Positions 1-8,392 of a stretch of DNA of 46,492 nt are shown here, piece after piece. Made by a program: the position numbers and the translations under genes. A model generated the notes under the pieces. It saw only the letters and a list, made by a program, of their open reading frames with translations. It was not told the origin of the DNA and searched no databases. Numbering within the stretch: the stretch's first letter is position 1; the number at the start of each line of letters is the position of its first letter. Where the stretch lies: positions 1 through 46,492 of IMG/VR virus record IMGVR_UViG_3300049216_000331. The stretch is one strand, 5' to 3'. This stretch comes from a virus.

Positions 1-243
1 CGACGAGTCGCTTTGGCTGGCACCTCGGGGTCCGGAGGAGTGGGTCGGGGTTCCATGCGTGAGACCTTTCACGCCCTCAGTAATTATGTCCGGTTCGCTG
101 GTCTCACGCTAAACTGAAACGGAGGGCAGCGCCGGAAGAACTACAAGGCATCCGGTGTCCAGTTGTCTACGAGGGCGATGCTCGTTACCAGCGCCCGCGC
201 GGTCACGCTGGAGAGCACCAAACGCTTATATGCGCGCAATCGA
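1..243. other. left-end non-coding region with inverted repeat
   Basis: No convincing gene is seen before about position 163-244. The stretch holds a perfect 10-bp inverted repeat, GCGTGAGACC at 57-66 and GGTCTCACGC at 100-109, with a 33-nt spacer. A further direct copy of the same 10-mer lies at 46383-46392 near the other end of the window. If the molecule is circular, or its ends are joined, this is the gap between the last right-hand gene and the first left-hand gene. No clear promoter was found. Confidence 0.5.
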
Positions 244-582
244 ATGGGGACCGTAAAATTGCAACTGTCATTTGAAGATTTGGTCGCAGAATTGCGCGAA
301 GAAACCGCGCACGAGATTCTTCTAGGGCGCGGTACGCGAGCCGCCGCTATTTCTAACGACGATCTCGTTCGATTGCTGGCCGCTCTCGCCCAACAGGCGC
401 AGCCGCGACGAGTGCGCGTGCCCTCGGCCGTGTATCAGTTTGCTCTTAATAGATTAGACAAAGAACGCGCGGTTATCGGCGACCTCAACGATCCCGAGGC
501 GCAGCGGAATTACGCAACGAGCATCAAGCGACTTCGCGACTTCTTGTCCGAGGCGACGGAGGTTCACGATTTCTATGACTGA
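244..582 (+). CDS. hypothetical protein, accessory
   Basis: Not recognised. A 112-residue mostly helical acidic/basic protein that begins MGTVKLQLSFEDLVAEL if the ATG at 244 is used. The frame is open further upstream, with alternative starts TTG 163 and ATG 178, and no start has a clear Shine-Dalgarno, so the N-terminus is uncertain. Codon use is less GC-rich than most of the window. It overlaps the next gene by 8 bases, so the two are probably co-transcribed. It contains one of the QAQP tetrapeptides that recur in the next gene. Function unknown. Confidence 0.6.
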   Translation: MGTVKLQLSFEDLVAELREETAHEILLGRGTRAAAISNDDLVRLLAALAQQAQPRRVRVPSAVYQFALNRLDKERAVIGDLNDPEAQRNYATSIKRLRDFLSEATEVHDFYD

Positions 583-1102
583 CAGGCAGGCGCAGCCGCT
601 GACGGACGACGATCACGGCTTAGTCGGCTGCGTCAAGTGTGCATACGATGCTGGCGCTCGCGACCGGATGGCCCATCAGGCGCAGCCCGAGATGCCGACG
701 CGCCATATTACCGCTCTGATCGAGCGCATCGAGCACGGCGAGATTCAACCAGCGCAGGACAAGTCAAAGGCTGAGGCCGTCCGCGTCCCTATCGCTGAGG
801 CGATGAACAAAGCGTTTGTCCGTGAGTTGAAAATCTTGCTGGCGCTTTTCGCGAAGGGGACGACGCAACCGAATCCGCCAGGATGGGATGATTGCCAGCA
901 CCGCTTTCGCGGAGAGAACCGCGAGTGCGTGAATTGCGGCAAGCCGCATCCCGAGGAACAGGCGCAGCCCGTGAGCGACACCCAAGATGACGCGCTGTAC
1001 GGCACGGGCGAGGCGAAGCCGTGTAGCGGAGAATACGACGACATCCCTGACCGCAAAGACTGCCTTCGCGCTGGCGAACACGTCTGCGGCAAGCAACGAT
1101 AA
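575..1102 (+). CDS. hypothetical protein with CxxC motif and QAQP repeats
   Basis: Not recognised as a family. 175 residues. An N-terminal CVKC pair and a later C-x(n)-CVNC cluster (residues about 106-120, CQHRFRGENRECVNCGKPH) look like small zinc-binding sites. The tetrapeptide QAQP appears three times, near residues 5, 36 and 131, each encoded by the same 11-bp DNA word. This mosaic composition resembles the patchwork Ea-type accessory proteins of phages, which is inference. The start ATG overlaps the upstream gene. Confidence 0.6.
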   Translation: MTDRQAQPLTDDDHGLVGCVKCAYDAGARDRMAHQAQPEMPTRHITALIERIEHGEIQPAQDKSKAEAVRVPIAEAMNKAFVRELKILLALFAKGTTQPNPPGWDDCQHRFRGENRECVNCGKPHPEEQAQPVSDTQDDALYGTGEAKPCSGEYDDIPDRKDCLRAGEHVCGKQR

Positions 1103-1115
1103 CGAGGATTATGAG

Positions 1116-1235
1116 ATGAAGCAAATTACGGAAGTCCCCTGTTCGTCTTCGCGACCGTGCGGCGAACCGTCGCACGACGCTTACAAGCAGCGTGCGGTCA
1201 AGCGAAAGCCCCGAAGCCGGATGAGCCCGCGATGA
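1116..1235 (+). CDS. small hypothetical protein
   Basis: A 39-residue basic protein beginning MKQITEVPC. The start is supported by GAGG at 1105-1108, about 8 bases upstream. Its TGA overlaps the ATG of the following ORF, a typical coupled phage arrangement. Function unknown; support is context and ribosome-binding site only. Confidence 0.45.
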   Translation: MKQITEVPCSSSRPCGEPSHDAYKQRAVKRKPRSRMSPR

Positions 1236-1339
1236 TGCCTCCCGATGCGCGGGCTCAATACGAGAAGTGGGTCGCGGCGCACGCAGGGTTCACACGCGGA
1301 TGGAACGCCGCACACGCGATTGACGCGGCGTCGTCGTGA
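1232..1339 (+). CDS. small hypothetical protein
   Basis: A 35-residue peptide beginning MMPPDARAQYEKWVAAHAG and ending with GWNAAHA. Spaced aromatic and alanine residues of this kind are common in short phage accessory proteins. It is linked to the upstream ORF by an ATGA overlap and to the downstream ORF by a GTGA overlap, which is the main evidence that it is real. A longer frame opening at 1157 exists, but the overlap start fits the operon better. Confidence 0.45.
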   Translation: MMPPDARAQYEKWVAAHAGFTRGWNAAHAIDAASS

Positions 1340-1449
1340 CCGAGCGTAAAGGGAAGCGCGGCATAGAAGCGATGCTTACCATGCACGAACGTCAAATGAA
1401 AAGCCCGACGCGTGAGCGCCGAGCTGTTTCTCGTTTCCTAGAAAACTAG
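1336..1449 (+). CDS. small basic hypothetical protein
   Basis: A 37-residue basic peptide (VTERKGKRGIEAMLTMHE...) starting with GTG in a GTGA overlap with the previous stop. Its last codons run through the 1433-1454 hairpin, and it ends 4 bases before the stop codon of the convergent minus-strand late operon. Last gene of the plus-strand left cluster. Function unknown. Confidence 0.4.
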   Translation: MTERKGKRGIEAMLTMHERQMKSPTRERRAVSRFLEN

Positions 1450-1454
1450 GAAAC
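1433..1454. terminator. hairpin between convergent operons
   Basis: GTTTCCTAG (1433-1441), AAAA, CTAGGAAAC (1446-1454): a perfect 9-bp inverted repeat with a 4-nt loop, exactly where the plus-strand cluster and the minus-strand late operon meet. Neither side has a good U-run, so it may be a bidirectional transcription barrier or RNA end protector rather than a classic intrinsic terminator. Confidence 0.45.
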
Positions 1455-1732
1455 TAGGGCTTCGCGGACGAGAGCGCCGTCGAAGCCGTTGCGAGTGCGG
1501 TCTCGGCCGCCTGCACTTCGGCATCTTCCGACGCGAGGTTCGGAGCTGCGGTCGCGACCGCGGCGGTGTAGGTGTTCACGGCGGTCTCGTACGCCGAAAC
1601 GGCGTTGAGGAACGTCGAGAGGTCGGTATCGAATTGATCCTGGGGAACGTCGGTGTTCGACATGTTGAGCTGGGCCTCCACAAGATTCGCGAGTGCTTTG
1701 TTGAGATCGGAACGGAGTTTCGCGAGGGACAT
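1454..1732 (-). CDS. hypothetical helical protein, end of late operon
   Basis: 92 residues, Ala/Thr-rich and strongly helical (MSLAKLRSDLNKALANLVEA...), without cysteine or membrane segments. A good GGAGGG ribosome-binding site precedes the ATG. Last gene of the long minus-strand late operon, next to the lysis genes. It could be a small virion or lysis accessory; no family recognised. Confidence 0.7.
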   Translation of the reverse strand: MSLAKLRSDLNKALANLVEAQLNMSNTDVPQDQFDTDLSTFLNAVSAYETAVNTYTAAVATAAPNLASEDAEVQAAETALATASTALSSAKP

Positions 1733-1753
1733 CCTGACCCTCCGAGGGTGAGC

Positions 1754-2074
1754 TCAGGTCGCCGCGGGGACGACCTTGGTGAACATGGTTCCGTACCACG
1801 TATTCCCAATTTTCTCCGCGATCGAGAACGTGCCGCCCTGAGCGATCGTCTCGTAGTCGGAGAGCACGATACCGAGAATCGTGAGGATCGACCCCGAGAT
1901 CACTTGATACGGAGCGACCGGGCCGTTGGCGAGATGGACGAACGAGACGGAATACTGCGAGGGTCCGAGCGTGATCGGCGGCGCGGTGACGGGCTGACCC
2001 GAAGCGAACGCTGCGACATCACCGAGGACTCCGGCGATACCGCCGACCTCCTCGAATACGGTTCCGAAGTTCAT
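1754..2074 (-). CDS. hypothetical protein with one hydrophobic segment
   Basis: 106 residues beginning MNFGTVFEEVGGIAGVLGDV. A hydrophobic stretch around residues 58-71 (VISGSILTILGIVL) could be a membrane segment. The ATG overlaps the stop of the upstream holin-like gene (ATGA), so this start is preferred over the longer open frame reaching 2350. Position after the holin-like and lytic transglycosylase genes suggests a lysis-module or virion accessory role. This is inference. Confidence 0.65.
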   Translation of the reverse strand: MNFGTVFEEVGGIAGVLGDVAAFASGQPVTAPPITLGPSQYSVSFVHLANGPVAPYQVISGSILTILGIVLSDYETIAQGGTFSIAEKIGNTWYGTMFTKVVPAAT

Positions 2075-2376
2075 GGGGTTCCTTTCGGCGAGTTGGCAGG
2101 AAGAGCAACGACTCGGGAGTACGCTCGCTGGCTTCGGAGCCCTGCCGCGATCCCCGCGGTGATGAGCTGCCACCAGTTCGCCGAGAGCCAATCGCAGAGC
2201 GGACCAACGCCGTGCGAAAACGCTCCCTGTTGCGCGCCACCAGATGCGACGATGCCCATCCCGAGTAAGGCGGAATATCCGAACGCGTAGGCGGCTTCGG
2301 TGAACGCCGGGTGCGCCGTAAACCACGCGGGAAGAATCTCTTGGAGCCAAGCGGGAAGCGCGCTCGCGTCGTTCAT
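2071..2376 (-). CDS. holin-like small membrane protein
   Basis: 101 residues beginning MNDASALPAWLQEILPAW. Two candidate membrane segments: around residues 28-46 (AAYAFGYSALLGMGIVASG) and 68-79 (WWQLITAGIAAG), followed by a positively charged tail (LRSQRAYSR). Size, two hydrophobic segments, basic C-terminus and a direct overlap (ATGA) with the lytic transglycosylase gene upstream all fit a holin that times lysis. No specific holin family was recognised, so this rests on topology and context. Confidence 0.6.
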   Translation of the reverse strand: MNDASALPAWLQEILPAWFTAHPAFTEAAYAFGYSALLGMGIVASGGAQQGAFSHGVGPLCDWLSANWWQLITAGIAAGLRSQRAYSRVVALPANSPKGTP

Positions 2377-2879
2377 GCCGTTCGCGTCGCGTTCGCGCAG
2401 TACCACTCGTAGGCGGAGCGCACGCTCGGGATGTACCACGGGCGGAACGTGACGGTCGTGAGGTCGGTGTTATTGCGCAGCGCGGCTTGGACGACGCCGA
2501 TGCCTGCGTTGTAGGCGGCGATCACCGCGTCGATGTTCTCGCCGAACGCCGCGATGCTCGGTGCGATGAAGTCGCGGCACGCGATCTTGATGTTCGCCGA
2601 GGGATCGAAGATCTGACCCGGCGCGGTCGTCCCGTGTGCGCTCGTATAGATCCAATTCCCCTGCGCGTCTTGGTAGGTGCCGTAGTCGATCTGCATGAGC
2701 CCGCAGCCGCGCCCGCTCGAACCGATCGCGTTGGGATTGCCGTCGCTCTCGTACTCCATGTGCGCTTTGACGAGGTTGGGCGGCACGTCGAACGCCGATG
2801 CCCAATCGTTGATCAACGCATCCCAAGTATCGAGCGCGGGGTGGTTACTCGAGACGGCGGCGATGAGGTTGAGGCTCAC
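2373..2879 (-). CDS. lytic transglycosylase (SLT-like endolysin)
   Basis: 168 residues. Shows the goose-type/SLT lysozyme pattern: catalytic Glu in MEYESDG (residues about 42-48), then GLMQID at about 60-65, and AYNAG at about 120-124, in the family order. Such enzymes cleave the glycan strands of peptidoglycan with formation of 1,6-anhydro-muramic acid. No signal peptide is visible, so export would depend on the neighbouring holin-like protein. A second, virion-type muramidase domain lies in the 6329-8392 gene. Confidence 0.85.
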   Translation of the reverse strand: MSLNLIAAVSSNHPALDTWDALINDWASAFDVPPNLVKAHMEYESDGNPNAIGSSGRGCGLMQIDYGTYQDAQGNWIYTSAHGTTAPGQIFDPSANIKIACRDFIAPSIAAFGENIDAVIAAYNAGIGVVQAALRNNTDLTTVTFRPWYIPSVRSAYEWYCANATRTA

Positions 2880-2888
2880 GACAATCTC

Positions 2889-3173
2889 CTATCCGGTGTG
2901 GTGCGCGAACAACGACAAGAGCGTGTCGATGCGCGGCATGCCGAGTTCGCGTAGCAAGACGATGGTTCCGATGACGCGCAGAATCCAAGAGTCGATGACG
3001 CGGTTGATCGCCATGTATTCGGCGAGTTTTGCGACGCTGGGCACAAGGCCGCCCTCCATTTTTCCGGTCTTGGGGTTGAGCTCGCCGATCAAGATCGACG
3101 CCCAATCGAGGTCGTCAGTAACGCGACGATCATGCGCCACGTTCGTTTTCAACCCGAGCTCCGAGTCGTTCAC
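2889..3173 (-). CDS. hypothetical protein with C-terminal membrane segment
   Basis: 94 residues, GTG start overlapping the previous stop (GTGA). The N-terminal two thirds is soluble and charged. A hydrophobic segment near residues 56-78 (NRVIDSWILRVIGTIVLLRE) is a candidate transmembrane helix. It lies directly between the large ejection-type protein and the lytic transglycosylase, so it may be a spanin-like or second holin-like lysis accessory. No family recognised. Confidence 0.65.
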   Translation of the reverse strand: MNDSELGLKTNVAHDRRVTDDLDWASILIGELNPKTGKMEGGLVPSVAKLAEYMAINRVIDSWILRVIGTIVLLRELGMPRIDTLLSLFAHHTG

Positions 3174-6100
3174 GGGGTCGTCTCCGTTCCTTGAGGTGCG
3201 GACGCATCTGCGGCCGGGGTGGTCTCGGGTTCTTTGAGCGCCTCTTTTTCGTCGGCGTTTTCGGGCGTGACGACCGGCATCGGATTCACTTCATCCGGCT
3301 TCTCGGGATTCTTGACGAGCGGCTGCGCGGAAAGACCGCCCGCGACGAGCGCCTTTTGCATCATCTGGAAGTACGTCCACGCTTGCTGCTTGTTGCCGCT
3401 CTTGAGCGCACCGTCGATCGCGCGATAGTATTTCGCTTTGAGGTAACTCTCGAGCGCCTTCTGCTGCGGCGTAACGCCGACGTAGCCCGTACCGCCAACG
3501 AGCTCGCCCGCGATCACATCCGGCGCGAGCTCCTCGCGCCCAAAGAGCACGTTGACCGCATCGTATGCTGCCTTGACGGGCGCGGGCACGAAGTCGCCGA
3601 GACCCTCAACGGCCTGCTTCACGCGATCAACGATCGGCGCGTAGCCGAGCGCGCCCGTCGGTTGCTGCGTGCCCGCGAGGAGGGCTTGCCCCGCGCCCAC
3701 GCCGCCCGCGACCGCAGGGTTGAGCCGGTTGAGAAGCAGCCCCTTGAAGCCCTTCTTCGCCATGTCTTGATCGTTCGTGGTGAGACCGCCGACGAGATTC
3801 CCAATCTGGTCGAGGATGCGCTGCACGACGGGCACCGCGTAGTATTCCGGGCGCGGACGCGCGCCGCCGCTCATGCCCGTGTACGCGGTGAACGCGCCCT
3901 CGCTCCCGTTGCCGAAGTTTGAATCGCCCGCGAGCTCGTTGTGCGTTTGGAGCCCCTGCGTGATCGGGTTCCACGTCTGTGGTTTCGTGAGCCCGTTCTT
4001 CACCCAGAACGGCAAGATCGTCTTGAGCCACGGGTAAAAGAAAAACGCCTGCGCGAACACCTTGTCGATGCCCGCGTTGCTCACGTTCGCGTAGTCGCCG
4101 AGCGATTGACGCACGCGGTTTCCCGCCTCCTCAGGCGTCATGCCCTTGCGCACAAACGTCTTGAAGAGCGCTTCGGCATACCGCTTTTCGGCTTTGTCGA
4201 ATACGAGCTTCGCGTTCCACTCCTGCGCATCAGCGCCGAGCCGCGATGCCTTCTCGACCGGGTTGAGGTCGGAGTACGGACGCGACGCATCAGCGATCGC
4301 GGAGCCCCCGCCGAGCGTACGCGGTGCCCCGCGCGCGGTTACGGCGCCGTAGCGTTCTGCGTCCTCGGCGAGCTGCTTGTTGATCCCCGCGAGGTAGCGC
4401 ACATCGCCGCCCGAGGAGAGGTACTGGCCCATGAGGTTCCAGCCCGCATGGATGATCGGGTTCGCGATCACCGACTGGCGGAGAAGGCTTTGTGAGGTCT
4501 GGTAGGCTTTCGGGAACGCGCGCGCTGCGCGGCCGAGGAACGAGGTTGCCGTCGCGAACGCCGACGCATCGCCCTTGGTCGCGCCTGCCTCCTCGAGAAA
4601 CGTGACGACGTGCTGATGCACGGCCTGCTCGCGCAGCGTCGGTGAGCCGAACATGCGCGCGGCCTGCACGTCGCCGACGTTGGCGAAGTGGTCGCCGTTG
4701 GCGCGTTCGGCTTCGGGCTTCGCGAGCTTCATGCCGACGAGATCGCCCATCGCTTCCTCGAAGCCAACGTTCTTGTTGCGCTGCGAGGTGAAGCGGTAGT
4801 AGGCGTCGGCCGGGCTCCAATCGGAGCGCACGCCGCGCGTCGAGTTCTCTTCCGCTTCTTGCAGCGTCGCGTAGCCGCGGCGCGGCGCGCTCTTCGCCGC
4901 CGTGCCCAGACGCACGGCGTTGCGCGTACCGCCCGAGCCCGTGTGCGCGTCGAGGAACTCTTTGTACTCGGCATCGACGCCGGGCTCGTTGAACGCTCCG
5001 GCCATCGGGAAGAACGTGAAGTTCTTGTTCGGTGGATCCTCGCTCTCGAGGTGCTTCGCGAGCACCTCGGCGCGTTCGTTGATCTGCTCGTTGAGCTCGG
5101 CCTTGCGCGCCTCTTGATCATCGAAGTGCTCGCGTGCGTTCGCGATCTCATCGGGCGTGCCGTGCGCGGTATCGGCGTACGTCTGCGACTCGTAGGCGGG
5201 GCGCTCGCCCGTACGCGCGCGCTCGGCGATCTGCTCCTCTTCGGGGTTCGTGAGCCCACGCTCGACGGCACCCTGCTTGACGGGCGAGAACACGCCAGGG
5301 AACATCTCGTCGCGGCCGTAGATTTTGGCCGGGGAGAGCACGCCTGCTTTGAGTTGATCCCGCGTCGTCGTCCAAATCGACTTGCCGAGGAGCTGGGCGC
5401 GCGCGTCGATCGTCGCGTTCTTCGCGCCGAAGTCGCGCGGCTTCGTGCCCTGCATCCGATGCACGACCTCTTTTTGCTCATCCGCCGTGAGATCGCGGAA
5501 GATCGTCATGGCGTTGTTGTAGGCTTCCTCGTCGCCTTTCTTGCCGGTGTTGACGATGCGGCGGCCCCAATTCTCGGCCGCCTGTGCGGCGTTGTGGAGA
5601 TCGCGCGCACTCGCGCTCGGGTTCGCTTGGCGCGCAACGTCGCGCCCCGCGACGCGTAGGCCCGCGAAACGAGATCCGATGCGCGAGAACGCCTGCGCCT
5701 CATCGAGCGTGTTGGCGACCTGTGGGATGCGGCCGACCGCGCTTGCCGCGCGCCCCGCCCCGCCGAGTACGAAGTTCGACGGGTTGGCGAACTCCGTGAT
5801 GAAGTCGGCCGCGCCCGCCGCGGTTGGATGGTCAATGAACCATTGGGCCGTGCGCTTCTGGTCGGGCGATGCGGCGGGGTCCTTGAGCACGCGCTCGAGC
5901 GAGCCCTTACGGAAGTACACGTCGTTCTCGGCGACGTTCGAGACGGCGCCGGGGAAGTCGCGCATCCCCCCGCCCTCTTGGAAGTCCTGCGCAATCTGGT
6001 GGAGCCGCCCGTGCGCGCCGCCGAGATCAGCGAGCGCGGCTTCGCCCGCGGCCATTGGCACGTCGAGGGTGTTAGAGACCGTCCCGAGCGCGGAGCCGAG

Positions 6101-6322
6101 GCCGCGCCCAATCCCGGCGATGCCTCCGCCCGATCCGCCGATGAGGGGAACGGTCACGTCAAACGCCGAGGGGTCCGTCTTAGGGGCCGCGCGGTCCGCA
6201 GGAGCCGCGGAAGCGCGCGTTACGTCGTAGGGGTCATACGGCGGCGTGCGCGGCGTCTGAGCGGCCGGAACGGGCCGTTGCGCTGGAGGCGTATACGGCA
6301 CCGTTACATCGAACTGTGTCAC
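3170..6322 (-). CDS. large internal virion / DNA-ejection-type protein
   Basis: 1050 residues, the largest gene of the window. The N-terminus is Pro/Ala-rich, the middle charged and helical. The C-terminal half has hydrophobic stretches such as VFAQAFFFYPWLKTILPFW, resembling the large polyvalent-protein-associated (LPD38-type) domains of podovirus ejection proteins. Established context: podoviruses encode a set of two or three internal virion proteins next to tail genes, the last usually the biggest. Here it follows the muramidase-containing protein after 6 bases. The ejection role is inference; no enzymatic motif was seen. Confidence 0.7.
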   Translation of the reverse strand: MTQFDVTVPYTPPAQRPVPAAQTPRTPPYDPYDVTRASAAPADRAAPKTDPSAFDVTVPLIGGSGGGIAGIGRGLGSALGTVSNTLDVPMAAGEAALADLGGAHGRLHQIAQDFQEGGGMRDFPGAVSNVAENDVYFRKGSLERVLKDPAASPDQKRTAQWFIDHPTAAGAADFITEFANPSNFVLGGAGRAASAVGRIPQVANTLDEAQAFSRIGSRFAGLRVAGRDVARQANPSASARDLHNAAQAAENWGRRIVNTGKKGDEEAYNNAMTIFRDLTADEQKEVVHRMQGTKPRDFGAKNATIDARAQLLGKSIWTTTRDQLKAGVLSPAKIYGRDEMFPGVFSPVKQGAVERGLTNPEEEQIAERARTGERPAYESQTYADTAHGTPDEIANAREHFDDQEARKAELNEQINERAEVLAKHLESEDPPNKNFTFFPMAGAFNEPGVDAEYKEFLDAHTGSGGTRNAVRLGTAAKSAPRRGYATLQEAEENSTRGVRSDWSPADAYYRFTSQRNKNVGFEEAMGDLVGMKLAKPEAERANGDHFANVGDVQAARMFGSPTLREQAVHQHVVTFLEEAGATKGDASAFATATSFLGRAARAFPKAYQTSQSLLRQSVIANPIIHAGWNLMGQYLSSGGDVRYLAGINKQLAEDAERYGAVTARGAPRTLGGGSAIADASRPYSDLNPVEKASRLGADAQEWNAKLVFDKAEKRYAEALFKTFVRKGMTPEEAGNRVRQSLGDYANVSNAGIDKVFAQAFFFYPWLKTILPFWVKNGLTKPQTWNPITQGLQTHNELAGDSNFGNGSEGAFTAYTGMSGGARPRPEYYAVPVVQRILDQIGNLVGGLTTNDQDMAKKGFKGLLLNRLNPAVAGGVGAGQALLAGTQQPTGALGYAPIVDRVKQAVEGLGDFVPAPVKAAYDAVNVLFGREELAPDVIAGELVGGTGYVGVTPQQKALESYLKAKYYRAIDGALKSGNKQQAWTYFQMMQKALVAGGLSAQPLVKNPEKPDEVNPMPVVTPENADEKEALKEPETTPAADASAPQGTETTP

Positions 6323-6328
6323 GCGCTA

Positions 6329-8392
6329 CTACCTCGCCGCGACGTTCGGGGTTTGCGCGGGGAGATTGATCGTGAGGTACGCCTGGAGTTGCGGGGGCTG
6401 CTTTGCGATGAACGCGGCGCGCTGCTCGGGCGGCATGGCGCGCACGCGCGCGAGCATCTGCGCTGCGTACGCGGTGAACTGCTGCGTCTGTCCCGGCGTC
6501 GGCATTTGCCACGTCGGCCACCACGTCAGCTTCAGGGCCTCGGGCGTTGGAGGGGGCTGCTGACGCATACTAGTGAGGCCCGCGGGCGTAGGCTGTTTGT
6601 ATTTGGCGATCGCCGCGAGGTACTTGTCGGCGTCCTCTTTGGTCAGAACACCCGCCTTGACGCGCTCGGCGATGTTTTGCTCGACCGCGTTGAAGTTTTT
6701 CGCCGGATCCGCTTTGACGAAATCGACGGCTTTCGTGATGCCTGCCTGGAGCGCTTGTTGCTTCTGAACGGCCGGATCAACGTTCGGCGGTTGGTTGCCG
6801 TTCGTGCTCGTCGCGGCGCCCGGCTTATTTCCGGGCGTGCCTCCCGGTGGTGGCGGAGGGGCGAGGTACGCGCTGAGATCGGCGCCGGGCGTCGAGCCGG
6901 GGCCGGGCTGCGGCGTGACCATCGTCGACCATCCGCCGAAGGCGCCCTTGTTCGCGGAGTCGGCCCACGGCTGGAGCCCCTGCGAATAGAAAAGCTGCAC
7001 GGCTTTGCGCGCGTTCGTGAGCGGGTCCGTCCAGTTGCCCGGCCCGTGCGCTTCGGGGTTGATCTGCCATAAGCCCACGCCGGTTCCCGCAGGGTTTGCA
7101 GCGTAGCGGTTCCCCGCCGATTCGTTCGCGGCGACGATCGCGAGCGCGCGCGCGTCGGCCGGGCTCTTGGCTCCCGCGCGCATCGCGAGCTGCTCGAGCG
7201 GCTGCAAGAGTGAGGTCGGCGGCATCTGCGCGCGCGCACCCGGCGGCGGGCCGAACGTCGACTGCACGGGCGCACCGCTTCCGCCACCCGTCCCGCCGTT
7301 CGCGCGATAGAGCGCGTTCGGACTCTGCTCGGTTTCGGGCGCCGCGCTCGGACCCGCGTTGGTGTACTCGTCCGTTCCGTACGCAGCACTCGTGAGGGTA
7401 TCAGCGATCTGCCCGATCTCGGGGTGCTTGGCCGAGAGCGGCGTGATCACGGTGTCGTAGGTCTTGTCGAACGAATCGAGCAGCGATTGGACCTTCTGCT
7501 GCTTGACCTCGGGCGGATCGGTGTTGAGCGGATTCATCTCCGCGGTGATCATCGACTGCACGGCGCGATCGACGGCCATGATCTTCGCCCGGCCGTTGAC
7601 GAACGCTTGGTCTTGCGTGAAGCGCGTGTTGCGGCCGAACTCGTTCATCGCGGCGATTTGGGCCGCCTGTGCGAGGCGGTGGTCGGCTTGATCCTCCGAG
7701 AGCGCATCGTGGGTGAGCGCGAGCGCGACTTGGTTCTGGTCCTTCGTTATGAGGCGCGCGAGGTTTGAGCGGGCGAGGCCGAGGCGGATCCCCCCCTGCT
7801 GCAACCGAATTGCCGTCGCGCGCACGGAGGCAACGTTGCGGTCGTGCGCCTCTTTGAGTTGGTCTGCGCGCAGCGCAAGCGTCTGCTGCTTGTAATCCCA
7901 ATCCTCGACCTGCTTCTGCTGCCGGTCGACTGCCGCGCCCGCCGCGGCTTCCTGCCGCTCAAGATCCTCGCGCGCGTTTTGCGCGACGGTGTACTTCTGC
8001 TGCGCCGCCTGCTGCTCGCGTTCGTACCGCTCTTTGGCCCCCTCGTTGCCACCCTTGAGATAGCCCGCCGCGAGCGTCGCGATCGGCGCGCCGGGAAAGA
8101 GCACGCTCAAGAGACCCGCGACGATCTCGCCGGTTTTGTTCGGGGGCTTGTACTTCGGCGCGTCGTAGGTCGGCGCGGGTGTCGAGTCGAGCTGCTTTGC
8201 GAGATCGGCGTACTGCTGCGCGCGATCGGTGCTTTGATCGGGCGGCATGTTGGTGATGTCGGGCGGAGCCGCGACGAGCGCAACGGGCTTCGGGGTGACG
8301 ACTTGAGCAGGTTGAATCGGCGCTGCTTGCGCGGGGGCCGGTTGTGGCGTCGCCGCGGGAGGCGGAGCAACGGTCGGAGGCATGGCGCTCAT
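6329..8392 (-). CDS. internal virion protein with lytic transglycosylase-like domain
   Basis: 687 residues. Pro/Ala/Gln-rich N-terminus, then a long coiled-coil-like region (about residues 120-330). Around residues 420-490 there is a lysozyme-like domain: ANESAGN supplies the candidate catalytic Glu and GLWQIN the second motif, followed by an Asp/Trp-rich segment typical of tail lysozymes. The C-terminus is Pro/Gln-rich. Probably carried in the virion to open peptidoglycan during DNA entry, unlike the separate lysis enzyme at 2373-2879. Start overlaps the stop of the upstream gene. Confidence 0.75.
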   Translation of the reverse strand: MSAMPPTVAPPPAATPQPAPAQAAPIQPAQVVTPKPVALVAAPPDITNMPPDQSTDRAQQYADLAKQLDSTPAPTYDAPKYKPPNKTGEIVAGLLSVLFPGAPIATLAAGYLKGGNEGAKERYEREQQAAQQKYTVAQNAREDLERQEAAAGAAVDRQQKQVEDWDYKQQTLALRADQLKEAHDRNVASVRATAIRLQQGGIRLGLARSNLARLITKDQNQVALALTHDALSEDQADHRLAQAAQIAAMNEFGRNTRFTQDQAFVNGRAKIMAVDRAVQSMITAEMNPLNTDPPEVKQQKVQSLLDSFDKTYDTVITPLSAKHPEIGQIADTLTSAAYGTDEYTNAGPSAAPETEQSPNALYRANGGTGGGSGAPVQSTFGPPPGARAQMPPTSLLQPLEQLAMRAGAKSPADARALAIVAANESAGNRYAANPAGTGVGLWQINPEAHGPGNWTDPLTNARKAVQLFYSQGLQPWADSANKGAFGGWSTMVTPQPGPGSTPGADLSAYLAPPPPPGGTPGNKPGAATSTNGNQPPNVDPAVQKQQALQAGITKAVDFVKADPAKNFNAVEQNIAERVKAGVLTKEDADKYLAAIAKYKQPTPAGLTSMRQQPPPTPEALKLTWWPTWQMPTPGQTQQFTAYAAQMLARVRAMPPEQRAAFIAKQPPQLQAYLTINLPAQTPNVAAR

